A stretch of 64,000 nt of DNA, from positions 9,992 to 73,991 of the forward strand of contig CAZPUS010000013.1 in assembly GCA_964589825.1 (NCBI GenBank). Direction: 5' to 3'. Positions within the stretch are counted from its first letter, which is position 1, and each line of letters starts with the position of its first letter. This DNA comes from CAZPUS01 sp964589825 (GTDB taxonomy: Bacteria > Fibrobacterota > Chitinivibrionia > Chitinivibrionales > WJKA01). Of this stretch, positions 17,589-26,883 are shown piece by piece. Made by a program: the position numbers and the translations under genes. The notes beneath the pieces are model-generated. The model was not told where the DNA came from. It was given only the letters and a program-made list of their open reading frames with translations, and did no database searches.

Positions 17589-19544
17589 TCAGGCGAGTTT
17601 GTCCGGGGTAACTACAGGGCCGTGGGAATCTCGCAGTGCCTTGAGTTGTTTTTTCTGTCTCGCATACACATCCCATAGCTGCTTAGGAATATTGTTCTCT
17701 GTACCGTATGCAGATTCCTGAAACTCGATTCGTGAAAGAATCCTGTCGATATAGAGGGAAAAATGCTTTATATATAGATCGAATGGATACTCTTTGTCAA
17801 TAAGCAGGGAAAAGAGTCTTTTCAGATCGTCGTAGTCCGGGATAAATCCTATCGGAGTTTCGATCGCATCGACTTCACGATGAGCGCGGCGCTCGAGCCA
17901 CCCCATCCATACATGCACGTCGCGTTTCTCGCCGATAAGCCCGTCATCTGTTCCACCACGCGCCCTATGCGTAAGAAAGTAGTTGAGTCCCGCCATAACC
18001 GGCTCGTACTCTTTGCTGATTTTCGGGTTGTTGAAAAAGCTGAACTGGGCGTCCATGTAGTCACCGAGTGCACCCGGGATAAACGGCTGGTTTGCCCAGG
18101 GAGAGCGTTTGACACCGGTGGCACCTACTTCTGTAGCGGTCGCTTTTGAGACGATCGATGCGCCGATCACGACCCCTTCGTCCGGGTCCCTGGCTACATA
18201 GACCGGGGGCATTGTGTCGCTGTCACGGCCGCTGTAGGTAAACACCCGGGTAATTACTCCCCGGGGGTCTTCCGCTCGCGGACTGTAATTGTCAAGTGCG
18301 CTGCACCGAAGAGTAAAGCGTGCATTAGGATGTGATATCGGTATAGGGTTTCCTGCATTGTCGGTCATTCCTTTTTTCCATTCTCCCTGGAAATTGCGAC
18401 CTTTGTGCGGGATGTCCTCTTTGCTTCCTTCCCAGTATGGTGTCAGTGCCTCGTCGACAAGAAGGTTAGAGAAGATGATTTCGCTACCCGGATTGCGAAA
18501 CAGCCTCATCATCATGGGATCATCGTCCGGGTTGACGTCACGTATGATGCCGAAAACACCCTTTTCGGGATTGATGCTGCGTATGGAGCCGTCCTGTGCA
18601 ACCCATAACTGGGCGAGATCGTCACTGATAAATTCTTTACCGGTCATCGCGGTAGTTGTCTTACCGCAGCCACTGGGTGCCGCGCCCCCGAAAAAGGTAA
18701 TACGATCGTTTTTTCCGGCAACGCCGGTAATGAACATGTGTTCGGAGAGTTCTTCGCCGCGTTTGTAATAGGTCGCCAGATCGACCGCAAAGCGATGGTT
18801 ACCTTTTTTAAGCAGCAGCGTGTTGCCCGCATACGTACAGAACATGCTGTAGGTGGTAAGATGAGAACGGTCCATAAAGATGCGCGCGTTGGGCAGATCG
18901 TCGGGACGGTTCATGCCTTGCGAGTGTACATTAGTGAGGAAAAGCCCGCAGCGTCTGGCCTCGCTGTCAAAGCGGTGGTAACAATGACGATAGAGTATAT
19001 CCGCGCTGTGTGACACATAGGTGGAGCTGGTAATTTCGATCGCCGGCAGCGCGCCTTTGGCTCCCACGGGGCCCCTGGAATAGAACCCGATGATCATGCG
19101 TGTGCCTTCCATGATACCGCGCATGTTATCCGCCACATACCTCATAGCCTCTGCACGCGGCGTGCTTTTTGCGAGTGAGCTTGTCTCTTCTTCAGGGTTT
19201 ACAATGTAAAAGGTGCGGTCGATGAGTCGTGCCTGCTCCTGAGCCAGATCGTAATGAAGCGTGTGATTCGGCAGTGCGAGCGGCTCTTCTTCCCCCGTTT
19301 CGATGGACCAGCGAACGATTTTTCCCCTGTCTTCTTCAGAGCCGGTGTTGATAAAAACGGACGAGGGACGACAGATCTGTATTGCATTGGCGATTTTTAT
19401 ACGCGCATCAGGATTGGCTATCGCTTCGAGGCGCTGCAGTTGATCAGTGTCACAACTCGCCGCAATAACCCGCTGCGCCGCGGCCAAATTGGTGATGCCG
19501 CCGTTGGTGGAAAGTATATCCGGGCCATGGTGTAATTTCAACAT
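17589..19544 (-). CDS. pckG: Phosphoenolpyruvate carboxykinase (GTP), divergent
   Basis: 651-residue enzyme of the GTP-dependent class that interconverts oxaloacetate and PEP, used in gluconeogenesis or, in anaerobes, in PEP carboxylation toward succinate. Visible are SSVFINTGSEED near the N-terminus, the FYSRGPVGAKG and EITSSTYVSHSADI blocks of the PEP-binding domain, the lysine loop LLLKKGNHRFAVDLA, and the kinase P-loop APSGCGKTTTAM (residues 289-300) followed by FISDDLA. The P-loop differs from the usual PSACGKTN of bacterial and animal enzymes and the overall sequence looks divergent, so it may belong to a separate subgroup. It lies upstream of the unknown 587-residue gene. Confidence 0.85.
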   Translation of the reverse strand: MLKLHHGPDILSTNGGITNLAAAQRVIAASCDTDQLQRLEAIANPDARIKIANAIQICRPSSVFINTGSEEDRGKIVRWSIETGEEEPLALPNHTLHYDLAQEQARLIDRTFYIVNPEEETSSLAKSTPRAEAMRYVADNMRGIMEGTRMIIGFYSRGPVGAKGALPAIEITSSTYVSHSADILYRHCYHRFDSEARRCGLFLTNVHSQGMNRPDDLPNARIFMDRSHLTTYSMFCTYAGNTLLLKKGNHRFAVDLATYYKRGEELSEHMFITGVAGKNDRITFFGGAAPSGCGKTTTAMTGKEFISDDLAQLWVAQDGSIRSINPEKGVFGIIRDVNPDDDPMMMRLFRNPGSEIIFSNLLVDEALTPYWEGSKEDIPHKGRNFQGEWKKGMTDNAGNPIPISHPNARFTLRCSALDNYSPRAEDPRGVITRVFTYSGRDSDTMPPVYVARDPDEGVVIGASIVSKATATEVGATGVKRSPWANQPFIPGALGDYMDAQFSFFNNPKISKEYEPVMAGLNYFLTHRARGGTDDGLIGEKRDVHVWMGWLERRAHREVDAIETPIGFIPDYDDLKRLFSLLIDKEYPFDLYIKHFSLYIDRILSRIEFQESAYGTENNIPKQLWDVYARQKKQLKALRDSHGPVVTPDKLA

Positions 19545-19709
19545 GAATCAGGAGCCTATCTTCATATATACGTTACTACAGCACTATTATTCAGAAGTAA
19601 ACCCGTGCCGAAGTAAAGGTGATGTATTTCGTCAAGGATAAAAAAAAATAATACATGCCCCTGAAAGAGAAAAAGGAAGCCAAACCCCGGATGTATTCTT
19701 TACGCGATA

Positions 19710-21083
19710 CTAATGTGCGGGGTAGACACCGTTGAAACATGCGACACAGAAATCTTCTTCATACGGCGACACCGTATTGAGAAGACCTTCGAGTGAGAGA
19801 TAGCCGAGAGATTCGACCTGCAGAAATTGTCGTATACGTTCGATCTGTTTGTTGTTGGCTATAAACTCTTCTTTGGTCGGCATATCGATACCGTAAAAAC
19901 AGGGATGACGAAGCGGAGGAGAGGTGATGCGCAGATGAATTCCCGCCGGCTCTGCGCTGCGGAGTAACTCAACGAGGCTTTTCATCGTGGTGCCCCGGAC
20001 TATAGAGTCGTCCACCACAACGACGTGTTTTCCCCTGAGTACACCGCTTACCGGATTGAATTTGATGCGCACCCTCAGGTCGCGCGAAGATTGTCCCGGC
20101 TGAATGAATGTACGACCGACGTAATGATTCCGAATAAGACCCATATCGTATTTGATACCCGAGGCTTCGGAATAGCCTATCGCCGCAGTGATGGCGGAGT
20201 CAGGTACCCCTATGACCATATCCGCTTCGGGGGCGGGATTTTCACGTGCCAGTTCACGCCCGAGTTTGCGGCGTACCTTGTCGACATTGTTGCCGAACAC
20301 ATAACTGTCAGGACGTGAAAAATAGATGTATTCGAAAATGCAGTGTGCTTTCTTCTTGACATGTGCACTGCCCGGTATGGTTGAACTTTCATACGTATTG
20401 TTACTGATGCGGATGATTTCTCCCGGTGCCACCTCCCGGATGGTGGTTGCCCCGAGAAGGTCGAATGCGCATGTTTCGGAAGAAAGAAGGTATGAGTCAC
20501 CCAGTTTGCCGAGAATAAGGGGGCGGATTCCGTGTGGATCTCGGGCTCCCCACATTGCGTCTTTGGAGAGAAAAAGAATCGAGTATGCACCGGTACAATG
20601 GGCAAGGGCGTCTGCAATTTTTTCATCGGTGGTACCTGCATGAGAACGGGCGATAAGATGCATAATCACTTCGGTATCACTCGAGGAGACGAAAATCGAT
20701 CCAACGTCTTCCATCTGTGACCGTAGTGTGGCGGCATTGCACAGGTTCCCGTTATGTGCACTGGCAAGTTGTCCCGATTTGTAGTTTATAAGAAAGGGTT
20801 GGGTGTTTTCAGGTATCGATGCGCCGGTGGTCGAGTAGCGGTTGTGTCCTATTGCCGAATGCCCCGGCAGTTTTGAAAGTACATGAGGATCACCGAAGAC
20901 ATGGTTTACAAGGCCCATTCCGCCGTGGTGGTGCAGCTTTGTTCCGTCCGAGCTGACGATGCCTGCAGCTTCCTGACCGCGGTGCTGCAGAGAATAGATT
21001 CCGAGATAGGTGAGATATGCGGCATTGTCGTTGTTGTAGATTCCGAACACACCACATTTTTCTTTACAGAATTGTGCTTCCAT
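19710..21083 (-). CDS. purF: Amidophosphoribosyltransferase
   Basis: 457-residue enzyme for the first committed step of purine synthesis (PRPP plus glutamine to phosphoribosylamine). It is made as a proprotein: MEAQFCKEK precedes the nucleophile Cys in CGVFGIY. That fixes the start at 21083, although the frame stays open for 41 more codons. SLQHRGQEAAGI and the GHNRYSTTG block mark the glutaminase domain; VVVVDDSIVRGTT is the PRPP-binding motif. Cysteines in KAHCIFEYIYF, HPCFYGID and FCVACFNG match the four iron-sulfur ligands of the Bacillus-type enzyme. No good Shine-Dalgarno is seen. The upstream region holds a dispersed repeat. Confidence 0.93.
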   Translation of the reverse strand: MEAQFCKEKCGVFGIYNNDNAAYLTYLGIYSLQHRGQEAAGIVSSDGTKLHHHGGMGLVNHVFGDPHVLSKLPGHSAIGHNRYSTTGASIPENTQPFLINYKSGQLASAHNGNLCNAATLRSQMEDVGSIFVSSSDTEVIMHLIARSHAGTTDEKIADALAHCTGAYSILFLSKDAMWGARDPHGIRPLILGKLGDSYLLSSETCAFDLLGATTIREVAPGEIIRISNNTYESSTIPGSAHVKKKAHCIFEYIYFSRPDSYVFGNNVDKVRRKLGRELARENPAPEADMVIGVPDSAITAAIGYSEASGIKYDMGLIRNHYVGRTFIQPGQSSRDLRVRIKFNPVSGVLRGKHVVVVDDSIVRGTTMKSLVELLRSAEPAGIHLRITSPPLRHPCFYGIDMPTKEEFIANNKQIERIRQFLQVESLGYLSLEGLLNTVSPYEEDFCVACFNGVYPAH

Positions 21084-21130
21084 ACGAGTAAAAATACAAG
21101 GTGCAACGACCGTGTGGGGTGCTGAAACAT

Positions 21131-21231
21131 TCATCGAGCGATTTTTATTCGCAGGATCTGCTGCGATCCGCATTGCCCTTAGGTTTCGGGAGCCCAATAA
21201 CAGCATGGTGTATCGCAGCCTTCATCGAATC
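21131..21231 (+). repeat. Dispersed repeat, copy B (both ends)
   Basis: CATCGAGCGATTTTTATTCG then CAGGATCTGCTGCGATCCGC matches the left arm of copy F (CATTGAGCGGTTTTGTTCGC then GAAATCTGCTGCTATCCGC). The right part GTATCGCAGCCTTCATCGAA resembles the F right arm in the same orientation. It lies in the divergent purF/MFS intergenic region. Confidence 0.6.
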
Positions 21232-21337
21232 GGAAGTCTGTCGCGTAATCACGGTACTGCGACACGCTCTTTGGTTGCAGAACGTATTTTGTTGCACCTT
21301 GTCACGATTATTCTAACCGATAAAAAACGGTTTTTCT

Positions 21338-22696
21338 ATGCCGCGTCTGTCCAATATCCCCTTTGCCCCACGTCGTGTTCCTTTTTTTTACGGGTATGTA
21401 ATAATAGTATGCAGTTTTCTCGGAACCGCGCTGAGTGCTCCGGGGCAGACGGTAGGGGTCTCGGTATTTACCGATTATCTGCTCGATGCAATGAGCGTGT
21501 CAAGATACCAGCTCAGTATCGCCTATATGATTGGGACATTTGTCAGTTCACTGGTGATTGCGAGAACAGGCGCATTGATCGACAGATTCGGCGTGCGTCT
21601 GGTAGCGGTGTGTGCGTGTGTGGGCATGGGCGGGGCACTCGGCTATATGAGCAGAGTAGATAAAATCGCCTCTTTTGCCGGGCAGGTCACCGGTATCGGC
21701 TATTCGGTACTCGTGTCACTGATAACGGTAACAATAGGTTTTTTCTTTATTCGGTTTCTGGGACAGGGGATTATGGCGCTTACGGCACGGGTTATGCTCA
21801 TGAAATGGTTCGACCGTCTGCGCGGTCGTGCCAACAGTATTGTGGGAGCTGCGGTTGCGCTCAGTCTTTCGGGTGCTCCCGTAGTGTTCGAGTCGCTTAT
21901 AGGCGGGTTCGGCTGGAGAGGTGCGTGGCTTCTGCTTGCGGTTATCGTGGCAGTGGGATTCAGTCTTTTTGTGCTTGTTTTTTATCGTGATAATCCGGAA
22001 GCGTGTGGTCTTGCCCAGGATGGGGATCCCCGCCCGCACTATGCCTCGTCTGAGAATGAAGAACCGAACGATTGCCAGGCCGGTGAGGCGAAGCACGATA
22101 AGGATGACTGGACACTTCCGCAGGCTCGGCGCACAAAGACATTCTGGGTCTTCAATCTGAGCATTTCGTTTTTTTCTTTTTATTTTACCGCTCTTACCTT
22201 TCATGTGGTTTCGGTTTTTAAAACATCCGGCCATTCCCGTGCCGATGCGGTCGCGATATTTCTTCCCGCCTCTGCAATCGCGATAGTAACGAATCTTTTT
22301 TTCGGCTGGCTGAGCGACCGTCCGTTTTTTAAATACAGGCTCAAATATTTTCTCATGGTTCTGATCACTGCGATGTCGGTTTCGGCCGTAAGTATGCTCA
22401 TACTGCATTTACCGGCGGCCCGCTATATCATGATCGCAGGTAATGGCCTCGCAAACGGGGTGTTTGGAACACTGCTTGCGGTACCCTGGGCCCGATATTT
22501 CGGGCGAGCGCATCTGGGGGCGATAAACGGTTTTAATCAGGCCTGCCTGGCGGGGGCGAGTGCGGTCGGGCCACTGCTGTTCGGTCTTTCGTTTCAAATA
22601 ACGGGAGAATATACGATTGCAGCGTTGATTTGCTGTGGTGCATTGGCGATACTTGGCATAAGCACAATCGGAGCGGACAGGCCTTTACGATCGTGA
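21338..22696 (+). CDS. Major facilitator superfamily transporter (oxalate/monocarboxylate-like)
   Basis: 452-residue MFS permease with about twelve membrane segments split by a charged cytoplasmic loop (about residues 225-265, rich in Asp, Glu and His). The motif-A-like GALIDRFGVRLVA after helix 2 and FGWLSDRPFFKYR after helix 8 are seen, and the first helix reads FFYGYVIIVCSFLGTALSAP, which is the opening typical of OFA/monocarboxylate-type MFS proteins. The substrate is unknown; a small organic acid is a reasonable guess. It is divergent from purF and stands alone, with 269 bp before the next gene. Confidence 0.8.
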   Translation: MPRLSNIPFAPRRVPFFYGYVIIVCSFLGTALSAPGQTVGVSVFTDYLLDAMSVSRYQLSIAYMIGTFVSSLVIARTGALIDRFGVRLVAVCACVGMGGALGYMSRVDKIASFAGQVTGIGYSVLVSLITVTIGFFFIRFLGQGIMALTARVMLMKWFDRLRGRANSIVGAAVALSLSGAPVVFESLIGGFGWRGAWLLLAVIVAVGFSLFVLVFYRDNPEACGLAQDGDPRPHYASSENEEPNDCQAGEAKHDKDDWTLPQARRTKTFWVFNLSISFFSFYFTALTFHVVSVFKTSGHSRADAVAIFLPASAIAIVTNLFFGWLSDRPFFKYRLKYFLMVLITAMSVSAVSMLILHLPAARYIMIAGNGLANGVFGTLLAVPWARYFGRAHLGAINGFNQACLAGASAVGPLLFGLSFQITGEYTIAALICCGALAILGISTIGADRPLRS

Positions 22697-22851
22697 CATT
22701 CGTTCGGTTCAGGGATGATCCGAGCGTGTATCAGCATGATCCGCGCATGTTATAATTGGCATAATGGTCTGATATAAATCAAAATGTGATGCGGTTAACC
22801 AAAACCCTGTGTGGATTCATGGCCGCGATGATGTCAAATCGGATCCAGCAA

Positions 22852-22881
22852 TTGCGTGTTTCGTGATAAATAAGGTATATT
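22852..22881 (+). promoter_or_regulatory. Possible promoter of the receiver-protein/secDF genes
   Basis: TTGCGT (22852-22857), an 18 bp spacer and TATATT (22876-22881) form a reasonable sigma-70-type promoter 85 bp before the receiver-protein start. This is by eye only. Confidence 0.3.
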
Positions 22882-22965
22882 TTGCTTTTGTATTTGAGCG
22901 AATTAAGGTATGGACCGTTGCGGGATTGTGGGAATATGCATTAATTATACCGCAGGAATACAGCC

Positions 22966-23355
22966 ATGAACGATGCATCTAAAATACTTGTGGTAGATGA
23001 CGAAGCAGGGATCAGGAAGATTTTGCGGCTTTTTCTTGAGCTGGAAGGCTATTCAGTCTATGAAGCGGGAAATGCGGAGCAGGCGATTGAATATGTAAAG
23101 GAATACGAGCCTGCCCTCGTGATACTCGATGTGATACTGTGCGGTCAGACCGGATTCGATGTGTGTGAATGGATTAAAAGTAACGAAGAAACCAGGGATA
23201 TTATCGTATTCATGTTTACCGCATTGCATCAGGAACAGGATTATCAGGAGGGACAGAGGGTCGGGTGTAATCTCTATTTGACAAAGCCGCTTAATCCCAA
23301 GGCTATTGTCGAAAAAGTGAATGAATTTTTACAGAAGCAGCATGCACAGGAGTAA
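22966..23355 (+). CDS. Single-domain response regulator (CheY-like receiver)
   Basis: 129-residue stand-alone receiver domain. The acidic pocket is in VVDDEAG, the phosphoacceptor Asp is in LVILDVILCGQTGFD, the conserved Thr is in FMFTALHQEQ, and the Lys is in LTKPLNP. There is no output domain, so it would act through protein-protein contact or in a phosphorelay. The partner kinase is not adjacent. secD follows 31 bp downstream on the same strand, so the two may be co-transcribed, though no functional link is known. Confidence 0.9.
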   Translation: MNDASKILVVDDEAGIRKILRLFLELEGYSVYEAGNAEQAIEYVKEYEPALVILDVILCGQTGFDVCEWIKSNEETRDIIVFMFTALHQEQDYQEGQRVGCNLYLTKPLNPKAIVEKVNEFLQKQHAQE

Positions 23356-23386
23356 ATAACCGAATAACGGAAGGTAGTTTTCTGCT

Positions 23387-25075
23387 ATGAAAAACAAGTC
23401 GCCGATCGGATTGATAATTGTTATCGTGTTGGTCTGTTTGGCCGCCTATTCGCTTAAGGACTCGTTTATCTATTATTCGAAGTCTCCACAGAAGCGGCAG
23501 GAGTATCGCCAGGATCATCCGAAGATTCATAACCGTATCATTAATATGGGACTCGATCTTCAGGGAGGTATGCGACTGGTGCTCGAGATAGACCGTTCCA
23601 GTCTCGAAGAGGAAGAAAAGAAAAATGTGCTTGACAGAGCGTATACCATTATACAGAACCGAATCGACGGTCTTGGGGTGCAGCAGCCGACTATCCAGAA
23701 GCAGGGAAAGAACCGGCTCATTGTCGAGTTACCGGGACTTACCAACGAGCAGACAGCCAAGCGTGTCATAGGATCGACGGCACAGCTTGAGTTTCATCTT
23801 CTGGCAGGTCCGCAGGAGCTGAGCAGGGCCGTGGAGATTATAGACAGAGTCGTCTCCGGAAAGGCGGCTCTCGACACCACGCGTACCGATACGTCCGATA
23901 CCACGGCGCAGAAATCGGAAGAGGAACAGGCAAAAGCGGAGCAGCTTTTTGGCGCGCAACAGACCGACAGTGCTGCGGAAGTGACCGACACCGCCACGGA
24001 AGAGACGCAGGTTAGTTCATTCCGCCAGTATCTTGTTTCGATGGGGAATCAGCTCGCGGTTGCCGAGCAAAACAGAGATATTGTAGAGGATATCCTCAAT
24101 CGCGAGGATGTACAAAATGCACTTCAACGGGCGGGCCTGGGGACCAATGTCTTTTTATGGGGACACGGTACGCAGGAGCAGAATACTACGCAGTATCGTC
24201 TTTTATACTATCTGCGCGAGCGTGCTTCGATGAAAGGGGATGTGATCACCGAGGCAAAGGAGCGAATGGCCCAGCAGGGTATGCAGGCCGGTCAGTACAA
24301 GGTGGTTCTGGAGATGAACAACGAGGGACGACGTGTGTTCCGACGTGTAACCGGATCGAATGTAAACAAGTTTTTGGCCATTGTACTGGACAGCACGGTA
24401 TATTCCGCACCCAAAATTCAACAAAAAATATCGCAGGGACGTGCGGAAATAACGGGTAATTTTAGCCTCGAGGAAGCGAGAAACCTCGCGATAGTACTGC
24501 AGGCAGGTGCGCTTCCTGCACCGGTGAATATCATTCAGCAGCGTATGGTAGGACCATCGCTGGGGCAGGATTCAATTCGCAAAGGTTTTCTGGCTCTGGT
24601 TATCGGCTTTGTGATAGTCGTGCTTTTTATGTTTATATACTACAAGCTTGCGGGAATTATCGCCGATGTGGCGGTGCTGCTCAATCTTATTTTTATCCTT
24701 GCGGTTATGGCAACACCCAGTATCAACGCGACACTCACGCTGCCAGGTATCGCGGGAATAATATTAATCGTTGGTATGTCGGTTGATGCCTGTGTACTTA
24801 TTTTTGAGCGAATACGTGAAGAACTCGATCTGGGAAAGACGGTGCGCAGCAGTATAGAGTCGGGCTACTCCCGTGCGACACTTACCATTCTCGACGCAAA
24901 TATTACGACTCTCATTACCGCCGCGATCCTTTTATGGGTCGGTACCGGTCCGGTCAAGGGTTTTGCGGTTACGCTTATTATCGGTATTATAGTCTCGCTT
25001 TTTACCTCATTGTATGTGACACGGATATTGTTCAATCTGACTACTCAGCGACACCAGGAAAAGCTAAACATTTAG
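23387..25075 (+). CDS. secD: Protein translocase subunit SecD
   Basis: 562-residue inner-membrane protein that, with SecF, uses the proton or sodium gradient to help proteins leave the Sec channel. There is one N-terminal helix, then the periplasmic P1 head opening with the conserved MGLDLQGGMRLVLEID, and the C-terminal five-helix RND-type domain with GQDSIRKGFLALVIGF, LTLPGIAGIILIVGMSVDA and FERIREEL. Inside P1 (about residues 160-210) is a low-complexity stretch rich in Thr, Asp, Glu and Gln that looks like a flexible linker. secF follows 44 bp later. The ATG is preceded by GGAAGG. Confidence 0.96.
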   Translation: MKNKSPIGLIIVIVLVCLAAYSLKDSFIYYSKSPQKRQEYRQDHPKIHNRIINMGLDLQGGMRLVLEIDRSSLEEEEKKNVLDRAYTIIQNRIDGLGVQQPTIQKQGKNRLIVELPGLTNEQTAKRVIGSTAQLEFHLLAGPQELSRAVEIIDRVVSGKAALDTTRTDTSDTTAQKSEEEQAKAEQLFGAQQTDSAAEVTDTATEETQVSSFRQYLVSMGNQLAVAEQNRDIVEDILNREDVQNALQRAGLGTNVFLWGHGTQEQNTTQYRLLYYLRERASMKGDVITEAKERMAQQGMQAGQYKVVLEMNNEGRRVFRRVTGSNVNKFLAIVLDSTVYSAPKIQQKISQGRAEITGNFSLEEARNLAIVLQAGALPAPVNIIQQRMVGPSLGQDSIRKGFLALVIGFVIVVLFMFIYYKLAGIIADVAVLLNLIFILAVMATPSINATLTLPGIAGIILIVGMSVDACVLIFERIREELDLGKTVRSSIESGYSRATLTILDANITTLITAAILLWVGTGPVKGFAVTLIIGIIVSLFTSLYVTRILFNLTTQRHQEKLNI

Positions 25076-25119
25076 CATTTATGAGTGAATACCCCACCAC
25101 AAATATTAAGGAATGAGTT

Positions 25120-26037
25120 ATGCAGTTTCTTAAATCACCGAATTTCGATTTTATAGGAAATTATACCAAGGCGTTCATTATCTCCGGAGTCTTGATTCTT
25201 GCCACCATTATCTCGGTAATTGCGCATGGCGGGCTTAACATGTCCATTGATTTTGTCGGTGGTACGCTGATGCAGTGCAAGTTCGAAAAGCCAGTGCGTG
25301 GCGATCTCGCTCGTCTTCGCACGGTCATTTCCGGTCTGGGGCTGGGCCAGCCGGAAATCAAGACGGTCGGTCGTCCTGAACTGCATCAGGTACAGATTGT
25401 GGTAAAGAAAAAGGCGGAAGGAACAACCGTTGGTGACAAAATCAAATCCGCGTTGCGAAGTGAGTATTCCCAGAATCCTTTCGAGGTGCAGCGCATCGAA
25501 AAAGTCGGTGCAAAGATCGGGGGAGAAATGCAGCGGAATGCTTTCATCGCTATCGGACTTTCTCTTATTGCGATTGTCATATACGTGGGGTTTCGTTTTC
25601 ATTTTCCGTTTGGCATTGCATCTATCGTTGCGTTGTTTCACGATGTCGTTCTAACGATTGGCGTGTTCTCCTTTACAAATGCAGAATTTTCGTTGCCTAT
25701 CATTGCGGCACTTCTGACGATTGTGGGGTATTCTCTTAACGATACCATCGTAGTATTCGATCGCATAAGAGAGAACCTGGGTGGCTCTGTAGTCAAGCGT
25801 GATTTCGCTACGCGCGTCAACAACAGCATCAATCAGTGTCTTTCACGAACCGTAATAACCTCACTTACGACGTTCGCAGTGGTATTTTGCCTTTTCGTGG
25901 CCTTTTTTGCCAGTGGAAATGTAATAAAGAATTTTTCGATGGCATTGCTTGTCGGTGTTGTCGTGGGGACCTATTCTTCGGCGTTCGTAGCCAGCCCTGT
26001 GCTGGTATTATGGAATAAAAAATGGCCGATGAAATAG
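25120..26037 (+). CDS. secF: Protein translocase subunit SecF
   Basis: 305-residue partner of SecD with six membrane segments. The start is FDFIGNYTKAF, followed by the first helix and the conserved SIDFVGGTLMQCKFE. The C-terminal domain contains VGAKIGGEMQRNAFIAI, the GYSLNDTIVVFDRIREN signature, and the SINQCLSRTVITSLTTF block. Length and order are normal. AAGGAATG lies upstream of the ATG. Confidence 0.96.
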   Translation: MQFLKSPNFDFIGNYTKAFIISGVLILATIISVIAHGGLNMSIDFVGGTLMQCKFEKPVRGDLARLRTVISGLGLGQPEIKTVGRPELHQVQIVVKKKAEGTTVGDKIKSALRSEYSQNPFEVQRIEKVGAKIGGEMQRNAFIAIGLSLIAIVIYVGFRFHFPFGIASIVALFHDVVLTIGVFSFTNAEFSLPIIAALLTIVGYSLNDTIVVFDRIRENLGGSVVKRDFATRVNNSINQCLSRTVITSLTTFAVVFCLFVAFFASGNVIKNFSMALLVGVVVGTYSSAFVASPVLVLWNKKWPMK

Positions 26038-26241
26038 TCTGAAAATGTGCGTAGTTTCGATTTGACACGTTGTGGCCAATCGTCAAGAAAGAAGCAATGA
26101 ACGGTTTGGTGCTTCTACACGGCTGTGGTGCAGATACAGGAGAAAACCCGGTTCAGGGTAACGTACAGGAAGCGGGAGGCGAAGTCAGAGGCGCATCGGG
26201 AATCAGCACGCGATTTGTTTCAGGTTAACGGGAGAATAACC

Positions 26242-26883
26242 ATGATACGACAAAAAAGGCGAGTATGGAGCGCATTGACCATCGGTATACTGCTGGCTGC
26301 ATCGCTGGCGTATTCCACGACGGGCTCTCTTCTTGAACAGGCCAAGGGCAACTACGGAGAACAAAGCAGCGTGCGGACAAAATTCACCCTCGATATTTTC
26401 TGGAAGGTGCGGCAGAAAACAGAGCATAAAAAGGGTACGTTACTGCTCGGAAAAGGCGATAAGTTCAGGGTGCGCCTCGATCATACCGAGTGGGTTTCGG
26501 ATGGGTATACCTATTGGCAATACAGCAAAAAAAGCAACCAGGTGGTGATAAAAAATCTCCTCGACCTGGACGTATCGTATCATCCATCCATGATATTTTC
26601 ACATTATCTGAAAAACGAATCATATGTCGCGGTCGATACAACCGAATGTTGTATCGCATATACCGATTCTTCATTAAAGAGTAATAAAAAGTCTCAGATA
26701 AACGAAATTACCATATGGATACGTAAAGAGGGTGCTTCGATCGAAAAGATAAAGATGGTGGATGAGAATGGTAATATAAGTACCTATACGTTTAATAAAT
26801 GGAAATTCGGTGTACAGTTTTCTGAAGACGATTTTACATTCGAGCCGCCGCAGGATGCCCGTATCCTCGATACGCGGGCATAG
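26242..26883 (+). CDS. lolA: LolA-like outer-membrane lipoprotein carrier protein
   Basis: 213-residue periplasmic protein of the LolA family, which ferries lipoproteins from the LolCDE complex to the outer membrane. The signal peptide covers about residues 1-27 (ending AYS-TT). The half-barrel strands are visible as KGTLLLGKGDKFRVRL, VSDGYTYWQYSKKSNQVVI and the C-terminal FTFEPPQDARILD. The ATG at 26242 with GGGAGA 7 nt upstream is preferred over an ATG 39 codons earlier, which has no export signal in front. It overlaps the next gene by about 29 bp. Confidence 0.8.
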   Translation: MIRQKRRVWSALTIGILLAASLAYSTTGSLLEQAKGNYGEQSSVRTKFTLDIFWKVRQKTEHKKGTLLLGKGDKFRVRLDHTEWVSDGYTYWQYSKKSNQVVIKNLLDLDVSYHPSMIFSHYLKNESYVAVDTTECCIAYTDSSLKSNKKSQINEITIWIRKEGASIEKIKMVDENGNISTYTFNKWKFGVQFSEDDFTFEPPQDARILDTRA

